Assembly: GCF_013201625.1 (NCBI RefSeq)
Contig: NZ_CP053839.1
Location: forward strand, 248,001-312,000
Origin: Aliarcobacter lanthieri
Lineage (GTDB): Bacteria > Campylobacterota > Campylobacteria > Campylobacterales > Arcobacteraceae
DNA length: 64,000 bases
Direction: 5' to 3'
Every line of letters starts with the position of its first letter. Within the stretch, counting starts at the first letter, position 1. This document shows positions 63,674 through 64,000 of this stretch, piece by piece. The notes below the pieces were generated by a model. That model had not been told where the DNA came from and made no database searches. It saw nothing but the letters and a program-made list of their open reading frames with translations. Made by a program: the position numbers and the translations under genes.

Positions 63674-64000
63674 ATGCAACATCTTATTAGAACTTCTGAT
63701 TTTACAAAAGAGGAAATTTTAGATATTTTTAGCGATGCAAGAGAGTTTTTAAGTTTTAAGCCTTGTGATATTTTAAAAGGCAAGATAATTGTAACTTTAT
63801 TTTTTGAAAACTCTACAAGAACGAGAAGTTCTTTTGAAATAGCAGCAAAAAGATTAGGAGCTGAGGTTGTAAATCTTGACGTTGGGACATCTTCTACAAA
63901 AAAGGGTGAAACAATGTACGATACTGTTGCAAATATCAATGCAATGAAACCAGATGCTATTATTATTAGACATAGTGAATGTGGATTACCTGAAAGTTTA
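63674..64000 (+). CDS. pyrB: Aspartate carbamoyltransferase catalytic chain (partial)
   Basis: The first 109 codons run off the right edge. MQHLIRTSDFTKEEILDIF is followed by TLFFENSTRTRSSFEIAAKRLGA, which contains the carbamoyl-phosphate-binding S-T-R-T-R motif. TSSTKKGETMYDTVANI holds the mobile loop Ser/Lys. PyrB makes carbamoyl-aspartate in pyrimidine synthesis. AAAGGAAAG precedes the ATG. The opposite-strand frame in this region is a shadow. Confidence 0.94.
   Translation, partial: MQHLIRTSDFTKEEILDIFSDAREFLSFKPCDILKGKIIVTLFFENSTRTRSSFEIAAKRLGAEVVNLDVGTSSTKKGETMYDTVANINAMKPDAIIIRHSECGLPESL

Noticed and set aside
63655-63939. 94-aa minus-strand reading frame
   Set aside because: It lies entirely antisense to the clear pyrB start and has no family features.

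Overview
The window is strongly AT-rich and reads as a chromosomal segment of an Arcobacter-group member of the Campylobacterota. Supporting this are an HP0268-type small nuclease next to miaB, the futalosine-pathway enzyme MqnE, FliW, class II DAHP synthase, a COG3400 TrkA-C protein and a short RNase R. The two flanks (about 1-13.2 kb and 36.2-64 kb) are ordinary housekeeping DNA. They carry acpS, gltS, ruvX, metF, serB, tal, DAHP synthase, gatC, tgt, murC, ilvC, rnr, fliW, holA, rpsF-ssb-rpsR, cysS, nusA, miaB, mqnE, bioF, thiS, pyk, a two-component system, argD, a fatty-acid cis/trans isomerase and the start of pyrB.

The central feature is a complete Tn7-like transposon at 13737-36182 (22,446 bp) inside dprA. 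Its ends are TGT...ACA with 15-nt terminal inverted repeats (one mismatch). It is flanked by a 5-bp target duplication AATCA (13732-13736 and 36183-36187). Removing the element and one AATCA copy restores an uninterrupted DprA frame across the ...TIMI|SGTGLD... junction. Reiterated 15-bp motifs (three at the left end, two at the right) look like TnsB-binding sites.

The left end carries an overlapping tnsA-tnsB-tnsC-tniQ operon. tnsA is split by a -1 frame change exactly at a canonical A_AAA_AAG slippery heptamer, so it is either programmed frameshifting or decay. No cas genes or CRISPR array were seen, so target choice must rest on TniQ and/or an unknown protein.

Cargo in order is: an hxsA-hxsC-hxsB-hxsD His-Xaa-Ser peptide-maturation locus; a fused restriction-modification protein with its S subunit (BcgI-like architecture); a two-TM protein and a methyltransferase sharing an identical 16-bp upstream element; a tyrosine recombinase; an 875-bp gene-poor stretch with a decayed gene; a HEPN/Toprim-type protein divergent from a Gabija pair (gajA-gajB); and an unknown 421-aa protein against the right end. 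The element is thus a mobile defence island whose insertion should abolish natural transformation by splitting dprA, comparable to Tn6022/AbaR-type islands in comM.

Other points of interest are a perfect FNR-type box and a long hairpin leader before an FmdE-like gene, a 48-aa ORF with its own Shine-Dalgarno sequence and terminator, and a conspicuous hairpin upstream of bioF. No tRNA, rRNA or CRISPR array was recognised.
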